A stretch of DNA of 64,000 bases from Halobacterium noricense (GCF_021233435.1 NZ_CP089468.1:2652597-2716596); one strand, 5' to 3'; numbered from the stretch's first letter, positions 43,126 through 52,416 are shown. Program-made: numbers and translations. Notes: generated by a model from the letters alone, not told the origin.

Positions 43126-43641
43126 ATGAGTGAGGTCCGCGTGGACTCGCGGTGGTGGTACTGGGTCGCCGCAGTCCCGCTGGTCACCGCGTTCTGGGTG
43201 GTGTGTTCGGTGTGGATGTTCGTCGTCGTCCAGGTCGTCCCGGAGGCCGTCGTCGCTGACGCCGGCGAGGTGCTCTCGCTGCCCGCCGTCGCGCTCGGCA
43301 TCCCCGCGCTCGTGGCGTTCCTCGCGCTACCGCTGGCGCTCTGGATGGACGGCCACGCGGTCGACGCCGCGGGCAGCGACTGGCCCGGCGACGACTTCTC
43401 CGCGCCCGGCATCGCCGTGCTCGCGGACGCCCTCGTCGTCGCTGGGAGCGTGTTGCTGTTCCAGGGCGCGACCCTCGCCGCGCTCGTCATCGTCGCCGGC
43501 GCCGCCCTCGGCACGTGGGTCTCGGCTCGCTACCTCCGCGACCGCCGCGACCACGTCGCGATGCCCGCCTCCTTCTGGGAGTGGCGCGACGAACTGCGCG
43601 CGGGCGACCGCAGGGAGCCCGCCGCCGGCGAACGCGAGTAG
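43126..43641 (+). CDS. membrane protein in hem cluster, copy 2
   Basis: A 171-residue protein beginning MSEVRVDSRWWYWVAAVP, similar to the previous gene only in this first helix and general plan. It has four helices and a basic C-terminus (YLRDRRDH). Spacing of 32 bp allows co-transcription with its neighbour. Confidence 0.7.
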   Translation: MSEVRVDSRWWYWVAAVPLVTAFWVVCSVWMFVVVQVVPEAVVADAGEVLSLPAVALGIPALVAFLALPLALWMDGHAVDAAGSDWPGDDFSAPGIAVLADALVVAGSVLLFQGATLAALVIVAGAALGTWVSARYLRDRRDHVAMPASFWEWRDELRAGDRREPAAGERE

Positions 43642-43820
43642 GTCGCCTCGCGACGGTTCGGATTTGATTTTCTCGTCGTGCGTTACGTGATAGTCACGCG
43701 GCTCGCGGGTCACTGCACTCGCGGCTCACTTCATTCGCCGCCCGCGCTAACGTGGTCTCCCTGCGGTCGACCACGCAGACAAACGCAGGGGGTTTCAACC
43801 CAGCACGCCGAGATACGTAC

Positions 43821-45017
43821 ATGACCGACGCGATACGCCTCGCCACCCGCGGGTCGGACTTGGCGCTCCGACAAGCCAGCGAGGTCAAGACCGAACTCGA
43901 AGACCACCGCACCGACGTGGAACTCGTGGAAGTGGAGACCACCGGCGACCGTATCGACGACGAACTCATCCAGGACCTCGGGAAGACGGGCGCGTTCGTG
44001 CGCTCGCTCGACCGGAAAGTGCTGGACGGCGACGTCGACGCGGCCGTCCACTCGATGAAGGACGTGCCGACCGACGTCCCCGAGGATCTCGTGGTGGCGG
44101 CGGTGCCACGTCGCGGGAACCCCGCGGACGCGCTCGTGACGCCGAACGGCACGAGTCTCGAGAACCTCCCGGCGGGCAGCGTGGTGGGGACCGCGAGCCT
44201 GCGCCGCGGCGCGCAGATTCAGGCCCACCGCCCCGGCCTCGAGGTCGAGCCGATTCGCGGGAACGTCGACACGCGCGTGGAGAAACTGCTCGCGCCCGCG
44301 CTCCAGGACGAGCACGAGCGCCGCACGGAAGCCGAGAAGGAGCGCATGAGCGAGGACGCGCGCCAGCAGGAGCGCGGCGACTACGAGGCCAGCGAGACCA
44401 TCGAGGAGGGCGTCGAGAACCTCGACAACGACAGCGAGAGCGACAGTGAGAGCGGCGGCGACAGCGCGCCGGACAACCGGCAGAACGCGGAGTTCGACCA
44501 GCCCGTCGAGGAGTGGTTCGAGTCGCTGACGCCGCTCCAGCAGTCCGCGCTCGGCCGCGAGGTCGAGACGGCGTTCGACGCGGTCGTGCTCGCGCAGGTC
44601 GGCCTCGAACGCACCGGCCTCACCCACCACGTCCACGACGAGGAACTCCCGACGCACACGCACGTGCCGGCGCCCGGTCAGGGCGCGCTCGCGATTACGG
44701 CGCGGAAGGACAGCGACGTCGCCGACGTGCTCCGGGACGCGCTCGACCACGTGCGCTCCCGGGTGGAGACGACGGCCGAGCGCATCGTCCTCGAGGAAGT
44801 CGGGGGCGGCTGCATCGCGCCAATCGGCGTCTACGCGCTCGTGCAGGGCGACGTCGTGCGGACGGACGTCCAAGTGTTCAGTCGGGACGGTACCGAGCAG
44901 GTCGGGGAGACGCGCGAACTCGACATCGAGAACTACGCGAGGGACGCCCGCGCGTTCGCCGCGGACCTCCGCGAGCGCGGCGCGACCGACCTCATCGAGG
45001 AGGCCCAACGGGAATGA
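43821..45017 (+). CDS. hemC: porphobilinogen deaminase (hydroxymethylbilane synthase)
   Basis: A 398-residue enzyme condensing four porphobilinogens. Conserved RLATRGSDLAL, HSMKDVPT, TASLRRGAQ and the cofactor-attaching Cys in GGGCIAPIG are all present. Between GNVDTRVEKL and FDAVVLAQVGL there is a roughly 90-residue acidic, repeat-rich insertion (about 160-250, DNDSESDSESGGDS) where bacterial enzymes have a few residues. The stop overlaps the cobA start by 4 nt. Confidence 0.95.
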   Translation: MTDAIRLATRGSDLALRQASEVKTELEDHRTDVELVEVETTGDRIDDELIQDLGKTGAFVRSLDRKVLDGDVDAAVHSMKDVPTDVPEDLVVAAVPRRGNPADALVTPNGTSLENLPAGSVVGTASLRRGAQIQAHRPGLEVEPIRGNVDTRVEKLLAPALQDEHERRTEAEKERMSEDARQQERGDYEASETIEEGVENLDNDSESDSESGGDSAPDNRQNAEFDQPVEEWFESLTPLQQSALGREVETAFDAVVLAQVGLERTGLTHHVHDEELPTHTHVPAPGQGALAITARKDSDVADVLRDALDHVRSRVETTAERIVLEEVGGGCIAPIGVYALVQGDVVRTDVQVFSRDGTEQVGETRELDIENYARDARAFAADLRERGATDLIEEAQRE

Positions 45018-45745
45018 CTGGCACCGTCTACCTCGTCGGCAGCGGCCCGGGCGACCCGGAACTGTTGACAGTGAAGGCCGCGCGGCTGCTCGAGGACGCG
45101 GACGTCGTGCTTCACGACAAACTCCCCGGTCCAGCGATTCTCTCCGAGATTCCCGAGGACAAACGCGAGGACGTCGGTAAGCGCGCGGGCGGCGAGCGCA
45201 CACCACAGTCCGCCATCAACGAGCGCATGGTCGAACTCACGCGAGAAGGCAACGACGTCGTCCGGCTGAAGGGCGGTGACCCGTTCGTGTTCGGGCGCGG
45301 CGGCGAGGAGATGGTGTACCTCGCCGACCACGACGTACCCTTCGAAATTGTCCCCGGCATCTCGTCGGCGGTCGCCGCGCCCGCCGCAGCGGACATCCCG
45401 GTGACCCACCGCGACCACGCCTCCTCCGTCTCGTTCGTCACGGGTCACGAGGACCCGACGAAGGAGGAGTCCGCGGTGGACTGGCAGGCGCTCGCTGACA
45501 CCGGCGGCACCATCGTCGTGCTGATGGGCGTCGGCAAGCTCCCCGACTACACGCAGGCGCTCCGGGATGCAGGGATGGACCCCGAGACGCCCGTCGCGCT
45601 CGTCGAGAAGGGGACCCGGCCCGGGCAGAAGGTCGCGACGGGCACCCTCGACACTATCGTCGAGGCGCGCGACGAGGCCGGCATCAAGCCGCCCGCCGTC
45701 ACTGTCATCGGCGGCGTCGCAGGGGTGCGGGAGGAACTCCGATGA
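45014..45745 (+). CDS. cobA: uroporphyrinogen-III C-methyltransferase
   Basis: A 243-residue SAM-dependent methyltransferase making precorrin-2 for siroheme and cobalamin. Signatures are VGSGPGDPELLTVKAARLL at the start, RLKGGDPFVFGRGGEE near 84-99 and VVPGISSAVAAPA near 114. Both ends overlap neighbours by ATGA, so it is translated with hemC and hemD. Confidence 0.95.
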   Translation: MTGTVYLVGSGPGDPELLTVKAARLLEDADVVLHDKLPGPAILSEIPEDKREDVGKRAGGERTPQSAINERMVELTREGNDVVRLKGGDPFVFGRGGEEMVYLADHDVPFEIVPGISSAVAAPAAADIPVTHRDHASSVSFVTGHEDPTKEESAVDWQALADTGGTIVVLMGVGKLPDYTQALRDAGMDPETPVALVEKGTRPGQKVATGTLDTIVEARDEAGIKPPAVTVIGGVAGVREELR

Positions 45746-46467
45746 CGAAGCCGACGGTCGCGGTGTTCCGGCCCGCGGACGACCGCCTCGACGACGCGAC
45801 CGCACTCCTCGAATCCCTCGACGCGGAGCCGGTCCCGGACCCGATGCTCGCCGTCGAGCCGACCGGCGACATCCCGAGAGACGGCGCTGACTACGTGCTG
45901 CTGACGAGCAAGACCGGCGTCGAGCTCGCCGCCGAGGCGGGCTGGACGCCCGGCGACGCGACCCTCTGCGCCATCGGCGAGTCGACTGCCGACGCCTGCC
46001 GCAAGGCGGGCTGGCCGGTCGACCTCGTGCCCGAGGAGTACACGAGCAGCGGGCTCGTCGCCGCGCTCAAGAGCGAGGTCGACGGCGCGCGCGTGGAGGT
46101 CGCGCGCTCGGACCACGGCTCCGCGGTGCTCACGGACGGCCTGAACGCCGCCGGCGCGTACGTCCACGAGACGATTCTCTACGAACTCGTGGTGCCCGCT
46201 GAGGCCGGCGACTCCGTGGAGCTGGCTGCCGGCGGCGACCTCGACGCCGCGCTGTTCTCGTCGTCGCTGACCGTCGACCACTGGCTCGACGAGGCCGAAC
46301 AGCGGGGCATCAGAGAGGCCGCGCTCGCCGGCCTGAACGACGCCGTCGTCGGCTGCATCGGCCCACCGACCCGCGAGACCGCCGAATCGCTGGGTGTCGG
46401 CGTGGACGTCGTCCCCGCGGACGCGGACTTCGAGCAGTTGGCGCGCGCGGTCCGCGAACGACTCTGA
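45742..46467 (+). CDS. hemD: uroporphyrinogen-III synthase
   Basis: A 241-residue two-domain protein that closes and flips the last ring of the tetrapyrrole. This family is weakly conserved; support comes from DYVLLTSKTGVEL near 51, FSSSLTVDHWL near 173, CIGPPTRETAESLG near 205 and from its place after cobA with a 4-nt overlap. Confidence 0.9.
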   Translation: MTKPTVAVFRPADDRLDDATALLESLDAEPVPDPMLAVEPTGDIPRDGADYVLLTSKTGVELAAEAGWTPGDATLCAIGESTADACRKAGWPVDLVPEEYTSSGLVAALKSEVDGARVEVARSDHGSAVLTDGLNAAGAYVHETILYELVVPAEAGDSVELAAGGDLDAALFSSSLTVDHWLDEAEQRGIREAALAGLNDAVVGCIGPPTRETAESLGVGVDVVPADADFEQLARAVRERL

Positions 46468-46512
46468 CGTCGAGCCGGTAGTTTATACCCGAAGCCGCGC
46501 TACCTGCTCGTG

Positions 46513-47916
46513 ATGGACGCTCCGGTCCCGGAACTCGAAGCGCGGGCGACGGCGTGTGCGGACGCACTCGAAGCCGCCGACTCGGTATTGCTCGCGTCGC
46601 ACATCGACGCCGACGGCCTGACGAGCGCGGGCATCGCCGCGAGCGCGCTCGAACGCGCCGACATCCCCCACGACGTCGTCTTCTCGAAACAGCTCGACGA
46701 CGAGGAAATCGCGGGTATCGCCGCCCACGACCACGACACGGTGCTGTTCACGGACTTCGGGAGCGGACAACTGGACGCGATAACCGAACACGAGCGGGCG
46801 GGCGACTTCACCCCAATAATCGCGGACCACCACCAGCCCGCCGACGCGGACACGCAGTTCCACCTGAACCCCCTCCTGGAGGGTGTGGACGGCGGGAAGG
46901 AACTCTCCGGAGCGGGCGCGGCGTACGTGCTCGCGCGCGCCCTGCTCGGCGAGGACGCGACCGACCTCGCGGCGCTCGCGATCGTCGGCGCGGTCGGCGA
47001 CCGGCAGACCGTCGACGGCGAACTCGTCGGCGCGAACACCCAGATTGCCGCAGAGGGCGTCGAGGCCGGCGTGCTCGACACTGCGAAGGACCTCGCGCTG
47101 TACGGCACGCAGACCCGCCCGCTCCCGAAACTGCTGGAGTACGCCAGCGAGGTGTACGTCCCCGGCATCACGAACGACGAGAACGGCGCGGTGCGCTTCC
47201 TCGACGGCCTCGACTTGGAACTGCACGACGGCGGCGACTGGCGGACGTGGGCCGACCTGAGTCACGACGAGCGCCAGACGGTCGTGAGCGCGCTGCTCAA
47301 GCGCGCGGTCCGCCACGGCGTCTCCAGCGAGGACGTGACGAAGCTCGTCGGGCAGACGTACACGCTCACGGCCGAGGAGCCAGGGACCGAACTCCGGGAC
47401 GCCAGCGAGTTCTCCACGCTGCTGAACGCGACGGCCCGCTACGAGCGCGCGGACGTCGGACTCGCGGTCTGTCTCGGCGAGCGCGGCGAACCCCTAGAGG
47501 CCGCCCGAACGCTGCTACGCGAGCACCGCCGGAACCTCTCGGAGGGCCTCCAGTGGGTGAAACGCGAGGGCGTCACGATCGAGGACGACCTCCAGTGGTT
47601 CCACGCGGAGGACCGCATCCGGGAGACCATCGTCGGCATCGTCGCAGGGATGGCGCTCGGCAGCGACGCCACCGAGAGCGACCGCCCCATCATCGGGTTC
47701 GGCTACAAGAACGACGAGGAGACGAAGGTCTCCGCGAGGGGGACGTCGCGGCTCGTCGACCGAGGCCTTGACCTCTCCGCAGTGATGAGCGAGGCCTCAC
47801 AGGCGGTCGGCGGCGACGGCGGCGGTCACACGGTCGCAGCGGGCGCGACTGTTCCCCGGGGCCGCGAGCAAGAGTTCCTCGACGAAGTCGGCGACGTGCT
47901 CGCCGACCAACTCTAG
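46513..47916 (+). CDS. DHH-family phosphoesterase, RecJ-like
   Basis: A 467-residue protein. The DHH domain shows SHIDADG near 30, VLFTDFG near 78 and ADHHQPAD near 100; the DHHA1 domain ends with GGDGGGHTVAAGA near 437. Archaeal relatives (GAN/RecJ) are single-stranded exonucleases or associate with the CMG replication helicase; others degrade nanoRNA. ATG 46513 is used, GTG 46510 is an equal alternative. Its TAG is shared with the convergent dipeptidase in CTAG. Confidence 0.9.
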   Translation: MDAPVPELEARATACADALEAADSVLLASHIDADGLTSAGIAASALERADIPHDVVFSKQLDDEEIAGIAAHDHDTVLFTDFGSGQLDAITEHERAGDFTPIIADHHQPADADTQFHLNPLLEGVDGGKELSGAGAAYVLARALLGEDATDLAALAIVGAVGDRQTVDGELVGANTQIAAEGVEAGVLDTAKDLALYGTQTRPLPKLLEYASEVYVPGITNDENGAVRFLDGLDLELHDGGDWRTWADLSHDERQTVVSALLKRAVRHGVSSEDVTKLVGQTYTLTAEEPGTELRDASEFSTLLNATARYERADVGLAVCLGERGEPLEAARTLLREHRRNLSEGLQWVKREGVTIEDDLQWFHAEDRIRETIVGIVAGMALGSDATESDRPIIGFGYKNDEETKVSARGTSRLVDRGLDLSAVMSEASQAVGGDGGGHTVAAGATVPRGREQEFLDEVGDVLADQL

Positions 47917-48956
47917 TCCCAGGTCGCCTCGCAGACGCGCAGCCAGTTCTCGTGCGCGAGCTTCCGGAGTGCTGAGTTCTCGTAGCCAGCGTCGCGGAGC
48001 GCCGCGAGCACGTCGCGGGTCCCGGCGGCGTCGCCAATCGAGTCGGGAATCGTGGCGCCGTCGAAGTCCGAGCCGAGCGCGACGTGCTCGACGCCCATCC
48101 GGTCGACGTGGTCGACGACCACGTCGAGGCTCGTGTCCGCGTCGTTGGCCCCGTCCGGCCGGAGCGCGCTCGCCGCGAACGTCAACCCGACGACGCCGTC
48201 CGTGTCGGCGACGGCGTCGAGTTGCTCGTCGGTGAGGTTCCGCGAGGACGGACAGACCGCATGTGCAGCAGTGTGAGAGACGACCAGCGGGGCCGTCGAC
48301 GCGTCGTGGACGTCCCAGAACCCCTGTTCAGTGAGGTGCGCGCAGTCCACGAGCACGCCGTCGTCGTTGCAGCGCTCGACCAGCCGGCGGCCGCGCTCCG
48401 TGAGACCACCGCCGACGTCGGGCGAACTCGGGAATCGGAAGGGGACGCCGTCCGCGAACGCGGTGGGGCGACTCCACGCCAGTCCGAGCGACCGCAGGCC
48501 GCGCTCGTAGTAGTCCGCGAAGTTCGAGCGGTCCGGGCGAATCGGCTCTGCGCCCTCGAAGTGGACGACGACGCCGAAGTCGTCCCCTTCGATGCACGCC
48601 CGCAGGTCCGCGGCGGTCTCGACGCGCCGGACGCCAGGCCTCGCGACGAGGTCGTCCAGCGCGGCGAGCATCTCGTCGGCCGCGTTCGCGGCGAACGACG
48701 GCGCGAGCGGCGGTGGCGACCGAATTCGGTAGCCGTCGTCGGTTTCCACGCGGTTGCCGTCCGCGTCGGGCGCGAACTGCTCTTCGGAGGGGACGAACAC
48801 CGCGAAGAGGCCAGCAGCGAGCCCGCCGTCGCGTGCCCGCGGCAGGCCGAGGTGGCCGTCGTCGCGGCCGTCCACGAGGTCGTCGACGGTCGCTTCGCCG
48901 CGCCAGACCGCGAGCGCGGCGTCGTTGTGGCCGTCGACGACGGCAGGTGAGTCCAT
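47913..48956 (-). CDS. M19 family membrane-dipeptidase-like protein
   Basis: A 347-residue metallopeptidase of the renal dipeptidase family. Zinc ligands are in VVDGHNDAAL near 8-17, HFEGAEP near 117, SHTAAHAVCP..RNLTDEQL near 228 and HVALGSDFDG near 296. Members cleave dipeptides, often with D-residues. No signal peptide is visible, so it is probably cytoplasmic. Confidence 0.92.
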   Translation of the reverse strand: MDSPAVVDGHNDAALAVWRGEATVDDLVDGRDDGHLGLPRARDGGLAAGLFAVFVPSEEQFAPDADGNRVETDDGYRIRSPPPLAPSFAANAADEMLAALDDLVARPGVRRVETAADLRACIEGDDFGVVVHFEGAEPIRPDRSNFADYYERGLRSLGLAWSRPTAFADGVPFRFPSSPDVGGGLTERGRRLVERCNDDGVLVDCAHLTEQGFWDVHDASTAPLVVSHTAAHAVCPSSRNLTDEQLDAVADTDGVVGLTFAASALRPDGANDADTSLDVVVDHVDRMGVEHVALGSDFDGATIPDSIGDAAGTRDVLAALRDAGYENSALRKLAHENWLRVCEATWD

Positions 48957-49769
48957 CTGGTCGCATCGACAGACGGCGACGCGTAAAACGATTGCGCCGC
49001 GCTACAGCGACAGCCGTGACGAGTGTTTCTGTATCGCAGTATAGAATTTATTACCGCATGAGCGGGGAAGAACGAGAAATACAGAACAGCCCCAGAGGCG
49101 GCCCTCACGCTGCAGGGTCGACGGTTCAGGCGAACCTGGGGAACAGGTGGATAACTCGATGTCGAGCAAACGACGGTCACGAGCGGGATCGTGCTGGTCC
49201 CATGACAGCGTGAACGAGGGTGCTCGGAAGAGAGCGAATCGAGTGGTATCGACGAACCGGGTTGCACAGTGCGGGCAACACGTGCAAACGAACGGTAGCT
49301 GTGAGTCGTAGCAAACTGGACCTCTAGACGCGACTGTGAGTGCGACGCGCTCGTTGGCTACGACTCCCGAACTGGTCGAACTGGTGTCCGGTAGACCGCG
49401 AACGTCAGCCCAACACCTCCGGCAGTACCGTCGGCCTGGTCTCGCGTGCTCGCACGCGCACGCGAGCACAGGGAGCACGTGAACATCAGGGGAGACGCCG
49501 TGACGCGGAGTGGGAGAGTCAATATCTCACTCTGGGCCTGCGAATCCCACCATCTCGGTCGGCGGCTTCGAGGGGCTGGTCGGTTTCGGGCCGGCCCACG
49601 GTTCTATTGCGTCAACGAACCGCACCGCCTCTCCGCGTGTATCCAGTGAGGGTCACGAACCAAGTATACATTCTATTCTACGATATAGAATTAGGTGTGG
49701 CACGCGAACCAGCCAACCGGTTCGCGGCTACCGACGGGCACTTCAATCCGACACGGCAAACAACAGGTA
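48957..49769. other. 813-bp gap with AT-rich promoter-like sequences
   Basis: No convincing gene. A 51-residue ORF (49058-49213, MSGEEREIQNSPRGG...) follows TATAGAATTTATTACC but is otherwise unsupported. TATAGAATT occurs at both ends (about 49040 and 49685). The second copy lies in a 7-bp inverted repeat ATTCTAT/ATAGAAT (49670-49691), and GCGAACC/GGTTCGC follows near 49700. The region might encode a small RNA. Confidence 0.45.
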
Positions 49770-50093
49770 ATGAGCGACCTGACGCCCGAGGAGTTCGAGG
49801 AGGAGAAGTACGTCGACTACTTCCCGAAGCTCCAGACCGCGTACAAGAGCGCCTTCGAGACGATGAACGAAGCGTTCGACTCGGACATCGTCCACGGCAT
49901 CGACCAGACGATTCTCGCCGAGAGCGAGCCCCACTACGAGGGCGACGGCAACTTCACCGTCGAACTCCCCGACGACCCCCTCGAGAAGCTCGACGGTGTC
50001 GTCGCGACCGACGAGAAGACCCAGCACGTCCTCGACCGCTACCTCGAGGAGCTTCGGGCGGAACTGCGCGCGCAGTTCGACGTAGAGGCATAA
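49770..50093 (+). CDS. DUF5783-type conserved protein
   Basis: A 107-residue acidic soluble protein starting MSDLTPEEFEEEKYVDYFPKL. It resembles a haloarchaea-only family of unknown function. Helix-strand pattern is compact; no catalytic motifs or cysteines. Possibly co-transcribed with the NifU-like gene 71 bp downstream. Confidence 0.78.
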   Translation: MSDLTPEEFEEEKYVDYFPKLQTAYKSAFETMNEAFDSDIVHGIDQTILAESEPHYEGDGNFTVELPDDPLEKLDGVVATDEKTQHVLDRYLEELRAELRAQFDVEA

Positions 50094-50164
50094 CTGCGAG
50101 CGGACCTCCGGAGCGAACATCTTGCACCACAGGAGATAAGCCACGTCAGCACCAAGGGGTTCTT

Positions 50165-50521
50165 ATGAGCACCGAGAGTCAGAGCGGCGACGACCTGGAG
50201 GAGCGCGTCAACAACTTCCTCCGCCGGAACTTCCCCCAGATTCAGATGCACGGCGGCACGGCCGCCATCCAGAACATCGACCGCGAGGAGGGCGTCGTCG
50301 ACCTCCAGCTCGGCGGCGCGTGTTCGGGCTGTGGTATCTCCCCGATGACGATTCAGGCCATCAAGTCCCGGATGACCAAGGAGATTCCCGAAGTCGACGC
50401 CGTCAACGCCGACACCGGCATGGGCGGCGGTCACGACAGCGGCATGAGCCCGTCGTTCCCCGGCGAGGACGCCGACGGCGAGGACGTCGAGGAAGACGAA
50501 GGCCCGCAGGCCCCGTTCTAA
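50165..50521 (+). CDS. NifU-like Fe-S scaffold protein
   Basis: A 118-residue protein with the NifU C-terminal domain: NFPQIQMHGGTAAIQNIDREEG and GACSGCGISPMTIQAIK, where C53 and C56 bind the transient Fe-S cluster. The tail is acidic and disordered. It probably carries clusters for enzymes such as the Fe-S oxidoreductase at 35 kb. Confidence 0.92.
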   Translation: MSTESQSGDDLEERVNNFLRRNFPQIQMHGGTAAIQNIDREEGVVDLQLGGACSGCGISPMTIQAIKSRMTKEIPEVDAVNADTGMGGGHDSGMSPSFPGEDADGEDVEEDEGPQAPF

Positions 50522-50590
50522 CTCTGAACTTCTCCACGTTTTTCGCGCTGCTGAGCGACTGCTCTCTCGTGAACCGACCGCAGGAGAGGG

Positions 50591-50884
50591 TTAGTCTTCA
50601 GTCCAGTAGTAGATTGCTTCCTTCTCGACGCCGCAGTTCGGACACTCCTCGGGGAACGACTCCTGGAGGTCGCCGAGTTCGCCGCACTCCGAACACCGCC
50701 ACATGAGCTCGGCTTCGCCGAACTCGTGGCCGGCGCGCTCGTGCTCGATGGAGAGCGCTTCGACGCCCTCGCGAGTCGTCACGTAGAAGCCGTCCTCGTC
50801 GAAGCCGCGAATCGTCCCGAGTTTCTCGCCGTCGTCGTCGTAGACGGCCGTCCCGAGGCCGACACTAGGAGTTTCCTCACTCAT
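50591..50884 (-). CDS. rubredoxin-like zinc-ribbon protein
   Basis: A 97-residue protein: N-terminal PRC-barrel-like strand region (VGLGTAVYDDDGEKLGTIRGFDEDGFYV) and a C-terminal CSEC near 65 and CPNC near 82, a rubredoxin-type zinc or iron site. It resembles the DUF7130 family of haloarchaea. Role unknown; it could connect redox state to binding of another protein. Confidence 0.78.
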   Translation of the reverse strand: MSEETPSVGLGTAVYDDDGEKLGTIRGFDEDGFYVTTREGVEALSIEHERAGHEFGEAELMWRCSECGELGDLQESFPEECPNCGVEKEAIYYWTED

Positions 50885-50972
50885 ACGTAGTCGTTCAGCA
50901 CGGGTCGTGATAAAATCAATTGCCGGTCCGTAGCGGGGCCACGGTGCCGCGCCGTCGCGCACCACGGCAGCG

Positions 50973-51206
50973 CTACGACAGCTCCGTGAGCAGTTCCGTG
51001 AACAGGCCGCCCGGGGAGTCGATTTCTTCGACGCGCTGTTCGACGGTGTCGCCTTTCACGCCCGTGACGTTCGACATCGACACGACGGTGTCGCGTTCGT
51101 CCTCGCGCACGGCCCACGCGACGTTGCCGATGATGCGCACTTCCTCGCAGTCAAGGCGGTACTCGTCGCCCGCAATCGGCACGTCCAGGAAAACGGTCGC
51201 GGTCAT
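50973..51206 (-). CDS. conserved 77-residue protein
   Basis: A small all-beta-looking protein, MTATVFLDVPIAGDEYRLDC..., ending in an amphipathic helix (GGLFTELLTELS). No family function known. It is separated by 88 bp from the rubredoxin-like gene, in the same direction. Confidence 0.6.
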   Translation of the reverse strand: MTATVFLDVPIAGDEYRLDCEEVRIIGNVAWAVREDERDTVVSMSNVTGVKGDTVEQRVEEIDSPGGLFTELLTELS

Positions 51207-51322
51207 GGTCCAGCGGCGCTTCGTCGTGAACCACCAAGACCGTCGTGGCCGATTGTGGGTGGCGCGTCACCGCGCCGTCAGTCACAGCGTTCGATAGAGA
51301 ACCGAACAGGCCATCTAATCCG

Positions 51323-51799
51323 TCACGACGCCCCCTGTCCGGGGTTACAGTTGTTCGGGCGTGATTCGTTGACGTCGGCGGTTACGGTCGCATCGAATCC
51401 GTCACCGACAATTTCGACCGTTATCTCGGTTGCGTTGAAGTCGAGGTTGTACGTTTTTCGCGCTCCGGGACCGATATGGCTGCTCGGCTCTTCCTGTGCA
51501 TCTCCCGCTGCCTCGGTGATGCGTTCGACGGTTATGTCCCTCGAGTATCGATTCCTCACCGAGACGTACACCTCAGTGTTCCCAACACCCTGACCGCTGC
51601 TGGCGTTCGCACTACTCGACGCTCCGTTACTATTCTGGGGAGCACACGCAGTGACTCCGACGTACGCGTCCTCGCTGTCCACGACGTTCACGGAGACACC
51701 GCGCTCGGCGCTGACGCTCGTGAACCCGAGTGTCCCGGTAGCGAGCATGCTCACCGCAGCGAGCGCGAGCGCGATGCTGACGACTCGTGGAACGTTCAT
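51323..51799 (-). CDS. secreted TasA/DUF1102-like protein (A)
   Basis: A 158-residue exported protein. The signal MNVPRVVSIALALAAVSMLATG is followed by LGFTSVSAERGVSVNVV, the consensus seen in the three other copies of this cluster. The mature part is all-beta (VYVSVRNRYSRDITVERI, KTYNLDFNATEITVEIV) with two cysteines (C53 and C152 approx.). It is encoded directly after the DUF7344 regulator with a TGATG overlap, so both are co-expressed. By analogy with bacterial TasA, it may be a surface fibre subunit. Confidence 0.72.
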   Translation of the reverse strand: MNVPRVVSIALALAAVSMLATGTLGFTSVSAERGVSVNVVDSEDAYVGVTACAPQNSNGASSSANASSGQGVGNTEVYVSVRNRYSRDITVERITEAAGDAQEEPSSHIGPGARKTYNLDFNATEITVEIVGDGFDATVTADVNESRPNNCNPGQGAS

Positions 51800-52416
51800 C
51801 AGCCCCGAAGTTCCGGTGGTTCGTCGGTTGCTCCGATGCGTTGCCCCCGTGCATAGTACGTGTGCGCGACTGCAGAGACCGCGAACATCGCAGTGACGGC
51901 AATCCCCCACGCGACGTCCGGCAGCACCGCGAACGGCCACGCGCCAGTCCAGACCGCCGCCATCAGGGCCGCTGCCACCCCCGAGAGGCCGAGATAATAG
52001 ACGCTCCACGGAATCTCGTTGCCCTGCACGACGTCCATGTAGACCTCGATGTCGTCGAGGGAGTCCGTGGGCTCGACAGTCCCACGGTTCTTGTCGAAGT
52101 TGACGACGCCGACGTCGTCCATCTTCGGCAGGTGTGACTGCTGGAGCGCGGTGTAGACACGCTTGCGCTCCTCGTAGGACACCTGATCGACGTCGACGCC
52201 GTACTCCCATGCGGCGACCTGCTCGGCGACGTCTCCAATTTCGGCAGTGCTATCCGCTGCTTTCAGCGCGTGTGCAGCATACCGCCGCCGCCGGTTCGAG
52301 AGTACGTCGAACAGTTCGTCCTCCGTCGGCGGCTCAGTTGACACCTCGTCGCCCGGTTCCCCCTCCCCTGTATCGGCGGGCTTCCCCTGCCCCCGATGTT
52401 GTGACGCCGATGACAC
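51799..52416 (-). CDS. DUF7344 winged-helix regulator with two TM helices
   Basis: A 205-residue protein: N-terminal polar region, a winged-helix (ELFDVLSNRRRRYAAHALKAAD through KRVYTALQQSHLPKMDDVGVV, about 35-110), and C-terminal membrane helices (IPWSVYYLGLSGVAAALMAAV and WGIAVTAMFAVSAVAHTYYA). The family is a haloarchaeal class of putative membrane-attached transcription regulators. GTG 52416 is chosen since a TATA-like sequence lies about 25 nt upstream. It probably regulates the surface cluster; inference from position. Confidence 0.78.
   Translation of the reverse strand: MSSASQHRGQGKPADTGEGEPGDEVSTEPPTEDELFDVLSNRRRRYAAHALKAADSTAEIGDVAEQVAAWEYGVDVDQVSYEERKRVYTALQQSHLPKMDDVGVVNFDKNRGTVEPTDSLDDIEVYMDVVQGNEIPWSVYYLGLSGVAAALMAAVWTGAWPFAVLPDVAWGIAVTAMFAVSAVAHTYYARGQRIGATDEPPELRG

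Noticed and set aside
49002-49478. 158-residue minus-strand ORF in the gap before the DUF5783-type gene
   Set aside because: Cysteine-rich with no regular zinc-finger spacing, and codon use unlike real genes here; treated as non-coding.
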